From Ramlibacter sp. (GTDB lineage Bacteria; Pseudomonadota; Gammaproteobacteria; Burkholderiales; Burkholderiaceae_C): a stretch of DNA of 8,403 nucleotides. Location of the stretch: the NCBI GenBank assembly GCA_021156245.1, contig JAJNBO010000081.1, positions 1 through 8,403 of the forward strand, given 5' to 3'. Of this stretch, positions 6,261-8,403 are shown piece by piece. Each line of letters begins with the position of its first letter. Within the stretch, counting starts at the first letter, position 1. Under the pieces are notes generated by a model. It did not search any database. It was not told where the DNA came from and worked only from the letters and a program-made list of their open reading frames with translations. The position numbers were made by a program, and so were the translations under genes.

Positions 6261-6632
6261 TTGACCACCATCGACCCCTCCAGCCAGGTTGCGCTTGCGT
6301 TGCAGGCGCAGCTGGCTGCCTTGAAGGAGCGTGGCAAGGCCAGCGCTGGTTCGGCCGGCAAGTCACACGCCGCGTCGCACAACCGGGTGGCCAGCACCCT
6401 CGCGCAGCGCCTGCTCTCCATCGCCCCGGACGACCCGGATCGCCGGCGGAAAGCGGTGCGCATGTTTCTCCAGTCGGAACTGGTGCGCGAATTCGGCGAG
6501 GCCGTGCTGAACGACCCGCAGTTCGGCACCATGCTGGACGCGGTGCAGGAGCAGATGGCGCAGGACGACAGGACGGCGGCTGCGGTCCAAGCCCTGGGCG
6601 ATGTGCTGCTGGCGGGGAAAGTGGCGTCCTGA
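6261..6632 (+). CDS. Small helical protein of unknown function, paired with the TPR gene
   Basis: A 123-aa protein that I do not recognise as a named family. It begins at a TTG (MTTIDPSS) preceded by GAGG (6250-6253) at a spacing of 7 bases; this ribosome binding site overlaps the TGA of the TPR gene, which suggests coupled translation. Residues 10-24 are an amphipathic helix, about 25-40 a low-complexity Ala/Ser/Gly/Lys linker, and about 41-118 a mainly helical domain. That domain carries RLLSIAPDDPDRRRKAV (50-66), FLQSELVREFG (69-79) and NDPQFGTMLDAV (84-95). No signal peptide, transmembrane segment or cysteine is present. A role with the adjacent TPR protein (a chaperone-client or adaptor pair) is inferred from the gene order alone. 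Confidence 0.82.
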   Translation: MTTIDPSSQVALALQAQLAALKERGKASAGSAGKSHAASHNRVASTLAQRLLSIAPDDPDRRRKAVRMFLQSELVREFGEAVLNDPQFGTMLDAVQEQMAQDDRTAAAVQALGDVLLAGKVAS

Positions 6633-6636
6633 GCTT

Positions 6637-6662
6637 GCTGGGGTTCCTGGCGTCACCCCAGC
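6637..6662. terminator. Hairpin between convergent genes, weak terminator candidate
   Basis: GCTGGGGT (6637-6644) pairs perfectly with ACCCCAGC (6655-6662) around a 10-base loop. It fills most of the 38 bases between the stop at 6632 and the convergent stop at 6671. Neither strand has a T-tract after it, so an intrinsic terminator is uncertain. Confidence 0.35.
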
Positions 6663-6670
6663 CTACGTGA

Positions 6671-6799
6671 TCAGCGCGGGAGCGCCTCCACCTCTCGCGT
6701 CCACTTGTCCACCAGCCGCCGTCGCTCGGCCGCCTTGCCGTACTTCTCGAAGTCGTACTTGATCAGGCGCACGTCGTCGATGGCCGGGATGCGCGGGTC
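6671..6799 (-). pseudogene. Displaced C-terminal part of the solute-binding protein gene
   Basis: Immediately after the break in the upstream frame, another minus-strand frame encodes DPRIPAIDDVRLIKYDFEKY and continues to EVEALPR with TGA at 6673-6671. Ile-Lys-Tyr-Asp-Phe followed by a charged helix and a W-T-R-E segment is the usual C-terminal end of FbpA/AfuA-like binding proteins. One added G, giving AAG CCG GAC CCG, would join this part to the main frame and yield a normal 341-aa protein. It has no start codon or ribosome binding site of its own. Confidence 0.8.
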
Positions 6800-7695
6800 G
6801 GCTTGAAGGTCTTGTTGGCGGGCACCTGCAGGCTGTTGGCACGCGCGCCGATCTGCTGGCCGGCGGGGCTCATGAGCCAGTCGTAATAGCGCTTCGCTTC
6901 CGCGCGGTTGCGGCTGCCCTTGATCAGGGCGATGCCGCCGATCTCGTAGCTGGTGCCCTCGCACGGCGCCGCGGCGAACACGGGGAACTTGTTGGTGAGC
7001 CGCTCGTTGTCGAAGCCGAAGATGAAGCTCACGCCGATGCCCACCTCGCCCTTGGCCACGCTGCGGGCCTGCGCCGTGCCGCTGCGGGTGTACTGGGTCA
7101 CGTTGCGGTGCAGCTTCTTCAGGTAATCGAAGGCCTGGTCCTCACCCATCATCTGCACCAGGCCTGCCAGGATGGTGTAGCCGGTGCCGCTGGAGCCCGG
7201 ATGCGAGGTTTCGATCTCGCCCTTGTAGCGCGCATCCAGCAGGTCCTTCCAGCACCTGGGCGGCGGCAGCTTCTTCTTCTTCAGCACTTCCTCGTTCCAG
7301 CCGAAGCCGATGGCGCTGGTATAGAAGCCGCCCACGTAGTTCTGGCTCATGGCGTACTGCCGCACCGCCCAGCCATGCAGGTCGTTCAGGTAGTCGGGCC
7401 GGTACGGGTCGAGCAGGCCGATCTCGGCAGCCTGGTAGTACGGGTCGCCGGTGCCGCCCCACCACAAGTCGGTCTTGGGGTTGGCAGCCTCCGCGCGGAG
7501 TTGCGCGAACGCTTCGCCCGTGGGCTTGCGGGTCTGCGCCACGCGGATGCCGGTGGCCTTGGTGAATTCCGACGCGGCGAGTTCGCACCACGACTGGTCG
7601 GTGCTGCAGATGGCGTTGACGACGCCTTGGGCCTGGGCCGGACCACCTGCAGCGCACGCCACCAGGAAGGCGGCGGCCAACGATCGCAGTTTCAT
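6763..7695 (-). CDS. ABC transporter solute-binding protein, Fe(3+)/FbpA-like group, frameshifted near the C-terminus
   Basis: A periplasmic binding protein of 310 residues as read. The signal peptide ends at A-Q-A (20-22) before Q23; an L-V-A-C at 11-14 could also act as a lipobox. The mature part has the extracellular solute-binding fold: ATGIRVAQTRKPTGEAFAQL (47-66), DLWWGGTGDPYYQAA (76-90), GLLDPYRP, SAIGFGWNEEVLKKKKLPPP (127-146), CWKDLLDARYKGEI (148-161), HPGSSGTGYTIL (165-176), YTRSGTAQARSVAKGEVGIG (202-221) and YYDWLMSPAGQQIGARAN (270-287). These resemble ferric-iron and AfuA-type binding proteins, but FIFGFDN replaces a typical ligand segment, so the substrate is uncertain. C30/C37 (CSTDQSWC) may form a disulfide. 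After Pro299 the frame shifts and ends in unrelated TRASRPSTTCA. AGGAG five bases before the ATG at 7695 sets the start. No permease or ATPase gene is adjacent in the window. Confidence 0.85.
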   Translation of the reverse strand: MKLRSLAAAFLVACAAGGPAQAQGVVNAICSTDQSWCELAASEFTKATGIRVAQTRKPTGEAFAQLRAEAANPKTDLWWGGTGDPYYQAAEIGLLDPYRPDYLNDLHGWAVRQYAMSQNYVGGFYTSAIGFGWNEEVLKKKKLPPPRCWKDLLDARYKGEIETSHPGSSGTGYTILAGLVQMMGEDQAFDYLKKLHRNVTQYTRSGTAQARSVAKGEVGIGVSFIFGFDNERLTNKFPVFAAAPCEGTSYEIGGIALIKGSRNRAEAKRYYDWLMSPAGQQIGARANSLQVPANKTFKPTRASRPSTTCA

Positions 7696-7768
7696 GAAGG
7701 CTCCTGTTGCGCGCGAAATGGTAAGCCGCGGCTGCGTAGCTCGCCGACGGCCGAATGGCCTCTTTTTT

Positions 7769-7807
7769 TACCCGGGTTTAATGCGACAATTGATTTAAAA
7801 CCGGGTA
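7769..7807. promoter_or_regulatory. Operator-like inverted repeat in the divergent promoter region
   Basis: TACCCGGGTTTAA (7769-7781) and TTAAAACCGGGTA (7795-7807) are inverted copies matching at 12 of 13 positions around a 13-base AT-rich spacer. The left arm also contains the self-palindrome ACCCGGGT. The repeat encloses the -35 and touches the -10 of the plus-strand promoter and lies 74 bases from the start of the divergent binding-protein gene. A bound regulator could block one or both genes. The cognate regulator is not known. Confidence 0.55.
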
Positions 7808-7811
7808 GAAT
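7783..7811 (+). promoter_or_regulatory. Promoter of the DUF2239 gene, likely leaderless
   Basis: GCGACA (7783-7788, 4 of 6 to TTGACA) and TAGAAT (7806-7811, 5 of 6 to TATAAT) are separated by exactly 17 bases. The usual start point, about 7 bases after the -10, falls on the A of the ATG at 7818. No Shine-Dalgarno is seen before that ATG. Confidence 0.6.
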
Positions 7812-7817
7812 AACAGC

Positions 7818-8403
7818 ATGACGCCGGACCCCTTCTATTCCTATTCCGCCTTTGCCGGCAGCAGGAAGATCGCTTCAGGCTCGCTCGAGGACGTGGCAGC
7901 CGCCGTCGCGCTGGCATCCGCTCGCAGCGACGCCACCGTGCTCGTCTTCTCCGATGACTCCGGCGCGCAGGTCGACCTGGACCTGCGCGGCACCGAGGCG
8001 GACGTCCGCGCGCGGCATCGGCCTGCGCCTCCTGCGGAAGCAGCGCCCCGCGGGCGCGGGCGCCCCCGCCTGGGCGTCGTCGCGCGGGAGGTCACCCTGC
8101 TTCCCGACCAGTGGGAATGGCTCGCCGCGCAGCCCGGCGGCGCCTCCGTCGCGCTGCGCAAGCTGGTGCTCGAAGCGCGCCGCGCAGGCACGTTGCGCGA
8201 CCGCATGCGCCGCGCGCAGGAGCGCAGCTACAAGGTGATGGTGGCGCTGGCCGGAGACCGTCCAGGCTTCGAGGCCGCATCGCGCGCCCTGTTCGCCGGC
8301 GACTTGGATGCATTCCGCGCCGGCGTGGCGCGCTGGCCCCGCGACATCCGAGACCACCTGCTGCAACTCGCCAACCCCGACCACGACCCCACCCCCAGGA
8401 GCC
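7818..8403 (+). CDS. DUF2239 family protein (3' end outside window)
   Basis: The frame is open from the ATG at 7818 to the end of the window (195 codons, no stop yet). The N-terminal part (SYSAFAGSRKIASGSLEDVA, 8-27) and VLVFSDDSGAQVDLDLRGT (41-59) form a predicted alpha-beta domain. A basic RGRGRPR (78-84) follows, then REVTLLPDQWEWLAAQPGGA (90-109) and SVALRKLVLEARRAG (110-124). The region from GRPRLGVV through GGASVALRKLV is the hallmark of DUF2239 proteins. The C-terminal third is helical (DRMRRAQERSYKVMVALAGD, and a DLDAFRAGVARWP segment). The family has no established function. The AT-hook-like RGRGRPR and the strand-helix-helix that follows look like a DNA-binding element, which is an inference. 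The likely promoter gives a leaderless mRNA and is covered by an inverted repeat, which would fit self-regulation. Confidence 0.88.
   Translation, partial: MTPDPFYSYSAFAGSRKIASGSLEDVAAAVALASARSDATVLVFSDDSGAQVDLDLRGTEADVRARHRPAPPAEAAPRGRGRPRLGVVAREVTLLPDQWEWLAAQPGGASVALRKLVLEARRAGTLRDRMRRAQERSYKVMVALAGDRPGFEAASRALFAGDLDAFRAGVARWPRDIRDHLLQLANPDHDPTPRS

Noticed and set aside
5594..6670. 358-codon plus-strand frame overlapping the TPR gene and the small gene
   Set aside because: It reads out of frame through two genes that have good ribosome binding sites, and its translation is Arg/Gly-rich without any domain.
6794..6802. Programmed -1 frameshift in the binding-protein gene
   Set aside because: A one-base backward slip would restore the frame, but the site (AAG CCG ACC) has no slippery heptamer, and this family does not use frameshifting.

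Overview
The window is GC-rich DNA from a beta-proteobacterium, most likely a Burkholderiales member of the Comamonadaceae type (for example Ramlibacter or Variovorax-like). The placement rests on the GroEL C-terminus, whose Gly-Gly-Met tail ends in Asp-Met, and on overall base and codon use. It is inferred from sequence character, not from a database match. No tRNA, rRNA, CRISPR array, insertion sequence or phage gene is visible, and no gene-free stretch exceeds 300 bases.

Layout. (1) 1-565, plus strand: the last 187 codons of groL, followed by a strong bidirectional hairpin terminator (604-631). (2) 639-5459, minus strand: three consecutive paralogous genes for predicted outer-membrane lipoproteins of 526, 513 and 519 aa, in transcription order. 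Each has a lipobox signal peptide and three tandem copies of a module of about 130 residues (repeat period about 160 with linkers). The module carries WSGxGRGC and DxRFxQxC motifs. The cluster therefore holds nine copies of one uncharacterised module. The first two genes share a promoter-like box and a ribosome binding site at matching positions. The third has lost its upstream region and its start codon overlaps the stop codon of the second gene. (3) 5694-6632, plus strand: a two-gene operon, a TPR protein followed by a 123-aa protein of unknown function, divergent from the lipoprotein cluster. (4) 6671-7695, minus strand: a periplasmic solute-binding protein of an ABC transporter resembling the Fe(3+)/FbpA-AfuA group, broken by a one-base deletion near 6800. 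No permease or ATPase gene is in view. (5) 7818-8403, plus strand: a DUF2239-family protein that runs off the window. Its promoter places the transcript start about at the ATG, so the mRNA may be leaderless, and an operator-like inverted repeat covers the promoter.

The most unusual content is the tandem lipoprotein cluster. The module copies can be ordered: the first, second and third modules of each protein match the modules at the same position in the other proteins better than they match their own neighbours. The three-module gene therefore formed first and was then duplicated twice. The second place of interest is the DUF2239 promoter region. Nothing in the window shows a functional link between the lipoproteins, groL, the TPR pair and the transport protein.
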